Assembly: GCF_001411555.2 (NCBI RefSeq)
Contig: NC_049901.1
Coordinates: 29,762,333-29,826,332 of the forward strand
DNA: 64,000 nt
Source: Juglans regia
Taxonomy: Eukaryota; Streptophyta; Magnoliopsida; Fagales; Juglandaceae
Reading direction: 5' to 3'
Below the pieces are notes generated by a model. The model was not told the origin of the DNA and ran no database searches. It saw only the letters and a program-made list of their open reading frames with translations. Every line of letters begins with the position of its first letter. Position 1 is the stretch's first letter. The position numbers and the translations under genes are program-made. This document shows positions 20,771 through 32,915 of the stretch, one piece after another.

Positions 20771-23478
20771 GCATATATGATAACATAAGTATATAACCAA
20801 TATTTCCCTTACCAACACACATACACAGTAATTTGACAGTAGTTAGAAGTTAACTTACAATGATCGTTGCATTAAGGGGATTAAGCATGAAATACGATAA
20901 ACTATAAGTAGGGATTCTAAAAGTTAGAAACTCTATCACTAATAATTAAAAACATGAAAAATGCTAACTTATAATAAAATTACAATTTTACCCTCTACAT
21001 GTGGAAAAATGACTATTTTACCCCTAACTTAAGGATTTCACATCCTAACTCTAAAAATACCAAAATTTACATTTCTCATGTAAATTTTGTCCTAAACTAA
21101 AAGATCAACTTAGAAAAATTTAAAATCAAGCACAACTATAAAAAATATCATAGAGCCGAAATTTCCAAAGGCCATATCTCTTATTTTTGTTGCAATTTCT
21201 TCCAATTTCAAAACTCATGATCAAACTAAAATATTGAAACAACGATCCTCCTATCTTAAGCTTAAAAACATGCTTAAAATATCCAACAAAAATATACTTC
21301 TCATAGACACAAAATTTTAGTAAAAGGTTTCCAAACTTTTTAAATAAAATATAAATTCTTGAATCTCAAGCTTTTTACCTTTTTCAAAACATCTCCAAGA
21401 ACTTCCAAAAATCCAAAACTTTCATCTAACATGCTCATAACACATTTATAACAACTAACATGCCTTGAATCAACACATAAGAGTCACCAAAAATCATAAA
21501 ATCTCACTTGAAGTACTTGGCTCCATCACTTAGCCAAAAAAAGGATTTTTTTCTCAATCTTGTTTTGATCAAACACTTGATCTGAGGTATACCATGATAG
21601 GATCTTCAAACCAAAACATCATATGGTTTAACAATGTGTCCTAAAGTGGATTAAACTTTAAACTTAAAATCACATGGTTGAAAATAAACCAAAACATAGA
21701 TCTAGCCGGAATCATCAAACTTTTGACCAAACCGAGTATTCTCTTGCATACAAATTCATATATTTGAACCTAACTCCAAAAATATTCAAACTAACATCCT
21801 AACATGTATATCAAAGGCTTAGGATCATCAAATAAAAATATCAAAGCCATTGGAGTAAGTTTAAACCACAAAAGATTTAAACTTCCTTAAAACAAAAATT
21901 GTTTTTCCTCTTCTAGTTCCTAACCTTTTAGATCTAAGAAAAACTTTCATCAAAACCTTTAATCATGCAACTAATCTTGAAAACAAGAATTGATATAAGC
22001 ATGTTTAAAACACTCCATAAAACATTTGGACCAAGATCAGTCCATTAGCTTGGTCAAAAACTCCAAAATACAACACACTATCCAAATTATTGCCAAGATT
22101 TAACTTGGTTAAAATAACTTTTGGCCAAACAAATAACCTTGAAATCAAACAAGAAAGTGTCAACATAAACTAGACTCAAAGACAAACAACTTTAATGAAG
22201 GAAGCATCATGAGAAAATACTTAAAAGAGTTCCAAAAATGGTACACACAAAGGCTTAGAAACTTGCCGGAGAGAGCTTCTAAGTGTTATTTCCAAGAACA
22301 TAAATGAAAATGGGTGAAGTGAGTGAAAGGATGACTTGCATGCCTAATACACTCACGCCTAGTACACTTCTGAAAAGGAAAGTATGGGCTTGAGTGACAC
22401 CTTGATGGATGGTGATTAGATCATTAAATGGTGCAAATAGTGAGTGGTTTTTCAGCCAAGGGAACTTCCAAGAGATGGGTGGTGGTGAGGTGGCCTTTGG
22501 CCTTCGTATCCTGCATGACTTTGAGGCAGTCATGACCGATGCATGGTCAACCTTGAGTGGGTGGAAACATCCTCAAAAAGCTTTGCCAACGTGGCCAAAA
22601 TTCGTGGGTCATAATTGACCTTAAACAAGTGGGCTTCATTCAGGGTTTAAAGAGGGTTTGGTTAGGTATCAAGATCAAATCCAACTTTTCTTGGCCCAAT
22701 CAAATTTTCAAGATTTAAAGGTTTGGATAATGATGTCATAACATGAATTTGAGGAATTAATAACCTGTAGAAGTGATTTAATTAAGTGATTAAATACAAT
22801 ACTATAAATCGGATCAAATAGGATTTGGAGGCCAACTTTAGGGTTTGGGGAAACCGTTTAGGGATTCGGTTTCAACCAAGATTTTTAGGTTTCAATTCGA
22901 TTCTAAGTATTTAGGGTTTCACTAGGGTTGAAACCCTGTCTGGTTTGACACAATTTGGATGGTTGGATGGAATAGGGTTTTGCTTAGGTGGCATCATCTC
23001 ACACCTTGATTTCCTTCACATTTCCATCTCATGGTTCCTCTTGGTGCCAAGTGTCAACTACTATTCACCAAGTGTGGCTAAGATCTTGCCAAGTGTCTAA
23101 ATAAAACTACTCAAACCTAATTTGGACATTCCACATTGTGATTTTGAAAACACTGTACTTGGTGTACTATTGAGATTACTATTCACTCAGGGAAAAATGA
23201 AAATAAACTTTGCACTGTAAAATCCTAAATATACACACTAACCAATATGTGCAATTAATTTGTCAAAATATAACCCAAAAGTGCCTCGAAATAAATAAAA
23301 CGCATTTTCGAACAAGCGTTTCGTCCGAAAACTAAAAATAGGATTATTGCCCTATAAAATCCTAAATATTCATCTGAGTCTAATGGCGTAGACCATATCA
23401 TATTCTGACACTTCTAACTATTTCAAATAAATAAAATTGCACTTCTGGCACCATAGTTGTAACATCCCGCTCCTTCTT

Positions 23479-23550
23479 CTTACGTACGGTCCTTCCTTCT
23501 TACGTACGCTTCTCTCTTTCTAACGTAAGATTCCTTCCTTCTTACGTAAG
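23479..23550. promoter_or_regulatory. Cluster of ACGT-core palindromes near the end of E
   Basis: TACGTA occurs at 23481-23486 and 23501-23506, AACGTAAG at 23522-23529 and the perfect 10-mer CTTACGTAAG at 23541-23550, each embedded in TTCCTTCTT spacers. Similar copies lie inverted at the other end of E (about 27978-28005) and of F (about 62820-62880). Such ACGT cores are known plant bZIP sites; their use here is an inference. Confidence 0.55.
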
Positions 23551-26000
23551 CAAGTGTTGAGGACGGAAATTATGTAAACCGTCCGCCCCTTCTCTCTAGC
23601 GAATGTGAGACTCGTCATGCGTGCCGAACCTCGATGGCGTGTCTTCAAGGATATCGTACGACTTCTAGGGCACGTCCAGTGTTTTAAATATGCTAGAAAT
23701 ATTTATATGGAGTATTTCCAGTGTTATTGAATTAAGATTGATCTTAAATACGACAATTATTATATACTTGAAGAGCTCCAAAAATATTATAATTTTCAGA
23801 AATCATTTTAATATTGATATTAAAATGATTTCAATTATTTAAGATATTATTAGATTTAAATTATGTTGAAAGCTTTTATTAATCAAATGGTTTTATTCTC
23901 TTTAATATGTTAAGTGAGACTTCATCATTTTATTAATAACGAAGAATATTATTTTATAAACTAAAATTAGTTTAAAATAATATTCTACCTTAATTCCTCT
24001 AAGCGTTTTTAATTAAGTTAAATATTTACGCTTTTTCAAATAAGTATTTGAAATCTACCATTAGATCGTTACGTGGATCCCCAAACGAAGGGACTGGTTA
24101 AATACCCAGACCCCCCTCACTTTTCCCTCAGCTCTCTCTCTCTCTCCTCCCTCTCCCCAGCGTACGTAGTACGCAGCCTCCCCTCGCCTGAACAGCTCCA
24201 TGCCCCAGCCCGGCGCTGCCAGCCCTCACCGCCGGCACCGCTGGCTCCACCTCACATTGGCGAGCTCAACCAACCCAGCCTCTCTCTCTCTCTCACGCTC
24301 TCCCTTTCTCCCCGCTGGAAGTGCAAAGCTCGAATGGCCTTGGTGCACGTAGCACCGCCGTGCGCCGTCCTCTAGCGCCACCACTCCCACAGCAGCCTCC
24401 TCTACCACCGGCCACCACTCCCCAGCAAACTCAACTCCTCCCATGTGGCTCCTTCCCCGCATCATGCAAGAGGAGACCTCATGCACGGCTTCACAATGCG
24501 CGGCCTCTAGCACCGCCGTGCGTGGCACCCACGACCACCAAGCGACACCATAGACCTCCTCTCCCTTTCCCCTTCCCCTCCACGTGACCCGAGGCCCATA
24601 GCCTCCCTCCACCTCACGGCTTCTTCCTCCTCTCACGCACGGGTTTTACACCCTCCACCGCCGTGCACCGCCACCCACAGCGTATAACCGCCACCTTCAG
24701 CCTCCTCAAGCCACCACCAAGCCATCCCGACCATCCATAGCCCCGATCTGCCACCCATGCACGCACACTCTCTCTCACTCTCCCACAGCTTCTCCCCCCT
24801 CCTACACGACTACTCCATGCTATTTTCATATCATGCAGTCCATTCATGTGCATGTCAGATGACAACCTACCTGCATACACATAACGTTGACGTCATTCTC
24901 TATCTAATGCATAAGCAACTTAAACTAGAAATAGAGCTATACACTCTCCTTCTATCCCATGCTCTTATGTGTCCTTTACTATGCTAAAAGCTTTGGGAAC
25001 CACTAACGGTCACTACCTCTTCCAACTCAACGTTCTACTACGAGTGCCTTTCCACTAAAGTGAATCCATGATTCACCTTAGAATTAAGACACTAGGACAT
25101 TCGTCTTACTCTTCTTACTAACCACATTCTGACACATGATTCCAACCAATGGAATCACGCATCTCATTCCTAGACGATATACTCGTCTCTATCTTCATGG
25201 ACCTTAGCTCACACTAATCATCATTTTCATCCATACACGCCACACAGCTTTAAGCCAACTCTAAGGCTTAAGCACCGTGCTTAGGATAGATTACCCATTA
25301 CATATGGTGAATCCGTCCTGCACGTGTGTCTCACTAGATTACACATGTACCTTATCCCTTTATCACCTAAGACCAACATATAACATGTTGATCACATGCT
25401 CGTAGGGATAAATGCCATACTCTGATACCAACCTTCTCTTAACCTGGCTAGCATAACTCTTCATGCTACCCATCCCTTTTTTACAATTCATCCCAACACT
25501 TAACACAACAAGACTCCATTCACAACTACGCCTTACGTCACGTCATATAGCTCGAGACTACTCCCAAGTTACACTGTGACTGTGTCATGTCACTTGACAT
25601 CCCGTTACGTCATTTTTACGCCAACTCCTAACTCGTCACGAGTACAGTCCCTCACGTACTCCCGTCACATCATGACATCTCGTTACGTTCCAACTATGCC
25701 ATTCTTACACGAACTTCTCACCCATCTCAAGCACAACTGCCAGTAACCATATCACTTCGTGACATTCCCTAGTCATGCTTCCGCTGCGCACTCTTATACT
25801 TGTTTAGTTACATCACCCATACTCCTAGCCATATGTCAAACACAGTGACACCTGTCACCTTAGACTACAGGCCACGCCATAACTACTTCAGGACTTTGTT
25901 CCACAGTTGTTAACACTATTCATCATGCTCTATGCCCATTAACCACACAACCATCCTTATCTCTGCGACATGCTACACGGTGTGTCGCTTCACCTCATGA

Positions 26001-26154
26001 AGTACACCCCACGTGTACTCCCTTCATGCACGCTACACCACATCAGCACTATGGCATACACGCCATATGGTGCATCACTCCACCACATGGAGTACACTCC
26101 ACGTGTACTCCCTTCACACACGATACACCACACAGAGTACACTCCACGCGTACT
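26001..26154. repeat. Palindrome array in E: AGTACACTCCACGTGTACT, three units
   Basis: Units at 26001-26019, 26091-26109 and 26136-26154, each with AGTACAC/GTGTACT arms (one arm base altered in the third unit). This is the shorter version of the six-unit array of F at 60577-60993. Further CA-rich degenerate repeats fill 26180-26350. Confidence 0.8.
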
Positions 26155-28025
26155 CTTCCCAATCCACACAACGCCATTATAGCACATACTCCACAACCAC
26201 ACTTCACGGCATAGTCCACAACACTTCACAGCACACTACACAGATTCCCCACACTTCACTACACAGAACGCCCAACACTTCATTACACAGCACATCACAA
26301 TACAATGGACTCCACAATACTAACAGCACAATCCACAACCTAATCAACATCTAACATAAATAACGAGGGATAGAGAGTTATACCATCGACGGGATAACCC
26401 ATGCATTGCTCGCTGACCATCACAGTTGATGACATCGGAAGGGTCGTATGTGGTGGCTAACCCATGTATGGTGGCTATTTGGGCGTTTGGATAGCCAAGT
26501 GTGGTCTTGGAAGGGCTCATGGTGGCCTCGTGGTGGCGGCGAGGGGCGGTACACAATGTATATAGCCGTGTACAGTGGCAGTTAGCCACATAAAGTGGTT
26601 GTCTTGGCCATTGAAGGTGGCTAGCTGTGCGAGTCTAGGCATAGGAGGGTAGGGTTGTGGTGGCCTCGTGGTGGTGCCGAGATGGCACATGTCGGAGACA
26701 CGGCGGCTCATGGAGAAGCTAAGGCCGTGGGTCTCAAATGGGGGGAAATCGAATGGAGTGCTTGGCTGGTCATGGCTGGCCATGGAGGAGCTGAGGGAGG
26801 TGTTGGGAGGCAAGTGGTGGCGTCTGGGAGGCGGCACGGCAGCCTATGGCAGCAGATCTAAGCTATGAAGTGGAGAGGAGCCATGGGAGAGTGAGAGAGA
26901 GTGAGGGCGTTAGGTGGCTCGACTGGACATGAGGGTGGCTAGGAGTGGTCCCCGATGGGAGGGGAAGCTCTTGGTGGTGGTGCAGTAGCCGTGGGAGGTA
27001 GAGCTCCACCATGGGTATGGAGAATCTGTGCGTTGGAGGAGCTTCGTGTGGCTGAGGAAGAAGATACCGACTTCGGGTCAGAGTGAGGAGTAAGGAGGAG
27101 GTCAGGGGAAGCCCATAGTGGTGCTCGGTGGGAATGGGTGGCAACGTACGACTGTGGAAAGGGCTGCGCACGGTGAAACCATGCATGAGAGGCTGCGTGC
27201 ATGGAGGCTGGCTTCGACGGTGGGAAGTCGCCGGCTTGAGGGGGAAGCTGTCGGTGGTGGAGGTGAGACTGGACGGCACACGACGGCGCCAGGCTAGAGG
27301 AGGAACAATTGGGTGAGAGGTAGAGGCGTATGTCGTACACGTGAGGGAGAGGGAGGAGGGAGAGAGGGGAGGGAAAGTGAGGGAGAAAGAGAGAGGGCTG
27401 GGCATTTAATCCAGTCCCTTCATCTTGGGATCTACAAAATGATCTAACGATGAGAGATTAAAATACTGATTTGAAAATGCGTAAACATTAACTTAATTAA
27501 AAGCACTGAGAGGAATTAAGGTAGAATATTATTTAAACTAAACTTTAGTTTATAAAATAATATTCCTTCATCATTAATAAAATGATGAAGTCTTATTTAA
27601 TATCTTTAAGGAATAAAATCATTTAATTTAATTAGAGTTTTAAACATAATTTTAAATCTCATGATATTTTAAATAACTGGAATCATTTTAATAAATGATA
27701 TTAAATGATTTCCGACAATTATAATATTTTTGGAGCTCTTCAAAAATATTATGAGCTCCAAAAATATTATAATTATCTTATTTAAAATGAAGTTTAGTTC
27801 AATAACACTAGATATACTCCATATAAATATTCTATTGCATTTAAAACGCTGGGCGTACTTTAGAAATCACATAGTATCTTTGAAAACACGTCATCAGGGT
27901 TTGGCACGTATAACGAGGCTGGTAGTTGCTACAGAAAAGGAGCGGACTGTTACATAATTTTCATCCTCAGAATTTGCTTACGTTAGAAAGGAGCGTACGT
28001 AAGAAGGAATGAGCGGGGTGTTACA

Positions 28026-29456
28026 CAAGCTCTCTAGAATGTTTTACACAAGAACAAGAACTCACCAAAACTCACTCGGTTTACACTTTTTTTATCTCTA
28101 AGAGGGGGAAATGCTCTCAAGGCTCAAGAGGATTCTTGGAGCTGTGGTGTGGGTGAAATGAGAAGGGGAGGGAAGTATTTATAGGTGGCCAGGAGGTGAG
28201 GGACGTTGGCTTGGATGCTTGGTGATTGGGTGAAGTGGGAGGTGCTCAAATCTGGAAAATTTCTAGATTTGCTTGCATGAGCTTATGTTACTTCTGTAGA
28301 ATGAAATAGTGTCCTAAACCACCATCATTTCCTCTCCACAATAGCTACAAGGGTCTTGTAGATGACTCCAGGTCGTGGGGCATTATTTGGGTGGCAAAAG
28401 ATCCCTCAAATCACCCTTGAAAACAGGTGGATGGAGGTGGTTTTGTGGTGGCAGAAAATCAGTTCGGTTTTGGATGTTTTTGGGCAACAAAAATGAGTCA
28501 AAATCCTTCATGATGGTCATGGGACTTCTTGGTGATTGGGCAAAGAAGGAGGTGGCATGGGGTGGTGGTGCAGACCATGGCAGGAGGCTAGTTCATATTC
28601 AATTCAAATGATTCTTACACAAACTAGACCAAAGTGCACCCAGTTTGGTTCTCTGAGTTGGTTGATGCAATCAATTTCATCCAAGGCTCAAAATAAGTTT
28701 GGGAGGGTCTCATGAGGTGTTTAAGGACCATATTACCCTTGTGGAAAAACCACAAAAAAGTTGGGTCCAAGGGCAAAACAGTCCAAGCATTACAAAGGGC
28801 AATGCACAAAACCGATTGAAGCATGGTTTGGGCTTGTTATGTCATTTTTCTTAATGACATGTGTGATGGTTTAGCTAGGGTATTAACATGGTCTAATCAT
28901 ATTTTAAATGAGTATTAAGTCAAGAAAATTTGAATTAACAAGTTTAAGAAAAGATTAAACTTCAGAGCATGGCTTAAAGTGCACTAACCTCAAGTATGAT
29001 GGTTAATGGCCTTAGCCAATTTTCAAAACTCAATTTGGATACTTTGAGTGTGATTTGGGCTTAAGGAAACCAATAGTATGGCATATTGGGCCTTTGGTCT
29101 TTAAATGGTAAAAGTCCAAACATGGCTTTGGGCCATTGGGGTTTGAAAAAGGCCATGGTTCAAATCTACACCAAAGGCCTTATACCTTCCTATACTTAGG
29201 CCAAAACTAGCCTTGATTTCTTAAGGGCTTGGTTCAAGGTTTTCTTGAGCTAGGCCCATGAATGTACTTGGGTCCTAAAAAGTCTCGCCAAAATTATTAA
29301 TGGGCTTGCCTCTCTAATCCTTAGCTCATTAACACTAAATACCAACATTAATGCTAATCCCACTATCAACCTTAATGAAAGTGATTTACCCATAATTAAA
29401 AGCCTAATCTAGATTACATAAGGTTTAATCAAGGGTTAATTAAGTGGGGTGTTACA
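28026..29456 (-). mobile_element. LTR fragment P, truncated by E
   Basis: On the minus strand it starts TGTAACACCCCACTTAATTA at 29456. It runs through non-coding sequence with repeated GGGCCT/AAGCCC words to a TATA box (CTATAAATAC, complement of 28175-28184), a short leader, and then breaks at 28026 where E begins. It interrupts block H on its other side. Since the second end is lost, no TSD can be tested. No coding signal. Confidence 0.6.
28175..28184 (-). promoter_or_regulatory. TATA box of LTR P
   Basis: The minus strand reads CTATAAATAC about 1.27 kb from the LTR start at 29456. A leader of about 100 bases follows before the break. Confidence 0.6.
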
Positions 29457-29883
29457 ACACATGCATCCATAGAGGTTTTTAAAGTGAAATCACACATAGG
29501 CCTTAAAGGGATGCATGCCACGGGTTGGGTAAGTTTGACAGAGTTGTGCTTTGAATCTTGTCATTCTAAGGGCATAGATGATTTTATAACATAGAAAATA
29601 TGATATTTCTGAAATTTGGTGAGTTTTAGAGCCCATAAGCAAATAGTGAAAATTTAGAGCGTTAGTGAAAATTTTGCTAAGTATAGGGCAGTGTTGTAAA
29701 TACTGAATTTTAAAATCCTTTGATTATGAACATCTTCCTTAGTGGTTCAATAATCCTAACTTAGAACAACTTTGATTATAGTTGCTTTGATTCTCTAAAC
29801 ATTCTAAAAATTTGTAAGTTGGCTTCTAAATTACACTTTGATAAGTTATTTATAATTTATTAATAAATGTTACATTCATGATA
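29457..29883 (+). mobile_element. LTR block H, homologous to the left part of block G
   Basis: The 427 bp share ordered words with 7860-8690 (ATGCATCCATAGA, GGCCTTAA, GATTATGAACATCTTCCTTA, TTTGTAAGTTGGCTTCTAA) but lack the LINE tail found there. It is bounded by P on the left and by the TGTGGCAACCCG start of J on the right. Non-coding. Confidence 0.65.
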
Positions 29884-30627
29884 TGTGGCAACCCGAACTT
29901 AGCCAAGTCTTCACCTGTCTTTTGTCACCGACTCACCATGTTAGATTTAATTTTGGGTCAAGCAAGAGGTATAGAGCACTTAGAAACCTTGGGCTTCAGT
30001 TAATTATTTATTTGTCTTGTTGCATTGAGCATCTAATCTAAGCCCATAAGAAAGGCCTAGTAGGCCTTTGGATTTTGGCCAACCCTATTGTGCTAAAGCC
30101 TAAAACCCTAGGGGAACAAGGGGCACGCGCCCAACACACCAAAGGTTTGGCCACATGTCACACATAAGGCACAATGAACCTAGACTTGATTAAGGGAAAT
30201 AAGGGTGAGAGACTTTAGGGTTTCGGTAACCCAAAAGCCCTAGCACGCCCACCATGACAAAGGCCACCTGTTTTCTACATTTGTCACACATGAAGAAGTG
30301 TTCTAGAAGGAAGAAATCATGAGATGCCTAGGGAAAGATAAGATCCATCTCCCTAGACTCTCGGTCAATGCACCCACACAACAATCACCAACATTGTTTG
30401 CCACTTGTCAAGACTATGAGAGTTCCTAGATGAATGCATAGGGAAGTGGTGCATGGGGGATCTCAAGACACTTAAGCACATGTCTCCAAGAAGCCTTAGG
30501 ATTTCAGCCAAAAGGGGGTTCATGCCTATCTAAGAGAGACCAACCCACTTTTCACCAACTGTCACACATGCATTGGATGGGGTTCTTTTTTAGAGGATGC
30601 GATGATTGGAATGGGAAGGGACACTAT

Positions 30628-31507
30628 TGTGCTAAAACTATATGCAAGTGCACATAATCGTAACAAGTAATAAATTGTTCTAAAGAAAACGAATATCGAA
30701 CCTACAGGGAATAATTATGCAATTGAGTATTGAAATTGACTAAATTAATTACTATTTGGAAAAACCAAAATTTAAAGAATGGATTATCTAAATTAAACTG
30801 AAGACAATAGCATTAAAATTAAGATTTTAAAAATAATAAAAATAGATCTAGAGCATTTGATTTCACCTAGCAAATCCCACAAAATTTATTCTTTCTTTTT
30901 ATAGAATTCCAACAATCCCAGATTGATGATAAAAATTCCTTAACTATTCAATATGTTTTCTCGAACAATATCAAAAATATCTCTAACTAATAACTCCATA
31001 TCTCTATGTGAATATAACTAATTGGAGACTCATTAAGTTCATTGGATTTTTCTTGAAAATCACACTAATCGAGGTAAAGTATCTCTACTTTCGCTCAACT
31101 AATGGTGCTTAATCATAGAGCTTTAATCACAAATCACCTCCCGGTCTCATTGCGATTCAATAGGTCGAACAATAATTAGCTAGAAAATTGCAAGCATTAA
31201 AAACAAGGAATAAACACTCAATCATAGCAATTTAGAAAATAAAATAACTTTTAATATAAATTGTGTCTTCAATGCTAGACTACATCAAACCTCTAGAAAA
31301 TAGAATTAGTTCATAATGAAGTTGAAAAGAAAAATAATAAAACTAGTGTTCTTCGTTGGAGTCAATTGATGAAACATGCGTCTCTTGTCTCTACTCCTCT
31401 AGATTTGTCTCCTTGAAAGAAACTTAAATAATAGACTCTGAACAATTAAAATCTTAAACTCAGACTCTCATCATCTTCTATTCATCCCATAAGACGGGAT
31501 TAAATAT
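30628..31507 (-). mobile_element. Element I 3' LTR remnant
   Basis: It is collinear with the first 880 or so bases (plus coordinates) of the 5' LTR at 55611: TGTGCTAAAA..., GGGAATAATTATGC, CTCCTTGAAAGAAACTTAAATAATA, AAGACGGGATTAAATA. It stops there and the B fragment begins. The remaining roughly 750 bases, including the LTR start, are missing. Confidence 0.85.
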
Positions 31508-32915
31508 ATAACAGCCCGCTAGGAATTCATTGGTGAAATTTCTATTGAATTTAGGAATCTCGTGAAAACCTCATAAGTTTTTACAAATCGATCAATCGTA
31601 TAGGTTTTAGTCTGTCAACATAGTCAGTGTTATCACTCACTATGGTAGCCTATTTTCATAATTTCGGACGAAACGTCTGTTGAAAATTGTGAAATTATTT
31701 TTAGGGGCACTTCGAGGTTGAACTTCGGTAAAAGATTTTCACTGTAGGTTAATATGAATATTTAGGAATTTTTAGTGTTAAGTTTATGATTCACTTTTTT
31801 GGAGTGAATAGTAACCTCGGTAAGCGCACCAATTGCAGTGTTTCAAAATCACAGTGTGGAATGTCCAAATTAGATTAGAGAACTTTTATGTGGACACTTG
31901 GCAAGATATTAGCCACACTTAGTGAATAATATTAGACACTTGGCACCATGAGGAGTGTTTGATGGATTTGGAGTGAGATCATGTCATCTAAGCAAAACTT
32001 TCTGTCATCTGCTCAACCAAAATGTGCCAGACCAAAGAGGGTTTCCATCCTAGTAAAATCCTAAATGGTGAGAGTCCAATTGAAAGACCAAAAGCATGGT
32101 TGAAATCGGAACTCTAAACGGTTTTCCCCAAACTCTAAAGTTGGCCTCTAAACCTTTGCTAATCCGATTTCTAGCATTGTGTTTAATCACTTGATTAAAT
32201 CACTTTCACATGCCATTAATCCTTCAAATTTGTGTTAGAACATCATTATCCAACCTTGTTAACCTTGAAAAATTGATTGGGCCAAGTGATATTGGATTTG
32301 GACTTGATAGCAACCCAAACCCTCTTTAAACCCCAAAATTTAGGCCCATTCGGTTTAGGCCCATTAAGGCCCACGAATTTGATCACCATAGGATTGCTTC
32401 ATGGCTAAGTTTTGTACCTCCACTTGGCTGGCCAGATCTTTACAATAAGGGCCTAGAAGGTTCTTGAAGTACAATGCTAAAGGGCCACCTCACTCTTTCA
32501 CTCTTACACTCCACCTTGAGAAAAGATCTTGGACTGATTTTTTATGAGAAGAAAAGGCCAACACTCAACCTTTCCTTCAGTCCTATCACTTTCCATAACT
32601 TTTGTAAGAGGCTCTCCAGTCACTTCCCACAAAAAGCAACTCTCCTTTACAGTTTTCCTTCATAGAACACAAAAGACACTCTCGGACAGTTTTTTGTACC
32701 TCTTTTGAACGCCTGTTTTGAAGCTTTTGTAATTGTTTTCTCGCAAAGTTTCCTTCATTAAAGTTTTTTATTTTAGAGTCTAGTTTACGTGGATATCTTA
32801 TTCGTTCCATTTGGAGATTATTTGGTTGGTAAAAAGTTGTTTAGACCTCAAAAAGGTCATTCTGGGCTTTAAACTGGAGAGTGTGTTATATTTTGGAGTT
32901 TTTGACCAAACTGGA
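31508..32915 (+). mobile_element. Fragment B of the A/C long-LTR family
   Basis: It opens TAACAGCCCGCTAGGAATTC like element C (46918) and follows C to the GTCATTCTGGGC...AAACTGGAGAGTGTG box (C: about 48400-48430). It then breaks off without the repeat tracts or the GGGCGTCACA end. It sits at the break of the 3' LTR of I with no TSD, so it arrived by recombination or suffered a large deletion. A deletion relative to C and A removes roughly the GTGAGTAATAACAC...CATAAAATCC block near its start. Confidence 0.75.

Larger units (their letters stand above)
18944..23457 (-). mobile_element. Element D, diverged relative of A and C, truncated by E
   Basis: It begins TGTGACGCCC and follows element A for most of its length: the shared GCAGCGGATAATT-like box, the GAATGGTAGTTGGGACTAC box, the TGAACTTGAAC tracts, a donor-like TTGTAAGTT (complement near 20853-20860) and the distal CACTTCTAAC box. 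It stops at about 23457, roughly 130 bases short of the expected GGGCTGTTACA end, where E begins. The palindrome array typical of A/C is absent, and a different palindrome array (20046-20338) occupies the corresponding region. No protein-coding signal is seen. Confidence 0.78.
23458..28025. mobile_element. Element E: giant inverted-repeat derivative of the F family
   Basis: The left end TGTAACATCCCGCTCC and the right end (complement) TGTAACACCCCGCTCATTCC continue as inverted repeats through an ACGT-motif cluster, an AT-rich zone, a TTAAATACCCAGACC-like promoter zone and a C-rich leader. Each arm is roughly 1.3-1.4 kb. From about 24812 onward E runs parallel to F (59278-62893). E is therefore an F-like unit whose left part was replaced by an inverted copy of its own right arm. 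It lies between truncated D and truncated P with no TSD. The long frames inside the arms (24226-24636, 26863-27405) are low-complexity Pro/Ser/His readings and are not accepted as genes. Confidence 0.8.

Noticed and set aside
24226..24636. 136-codon frame and its opposite-strand Pro-rich partners in E
   Set aside because: C-rich leader sequence gives long frames on both strands. The equivalent part of F does not keep the same frame.
26863..27405. 180-codon Pro/Ser/Thr/His-rich minus frame in the right arm of E
   Set aside because: Same C-rich leader. The inverted left arm and F do not preserve it, and no signal or domain is visible.
23458..28025. E as a microRNA precursor or DNA transposon with TIRs
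   Set aside because: Arms exceed 1 kb and are diverged, ends are LTR-type TGTAAC, and there is neither a TSD nor a transposase. The hairpin comes from inverted duplication.
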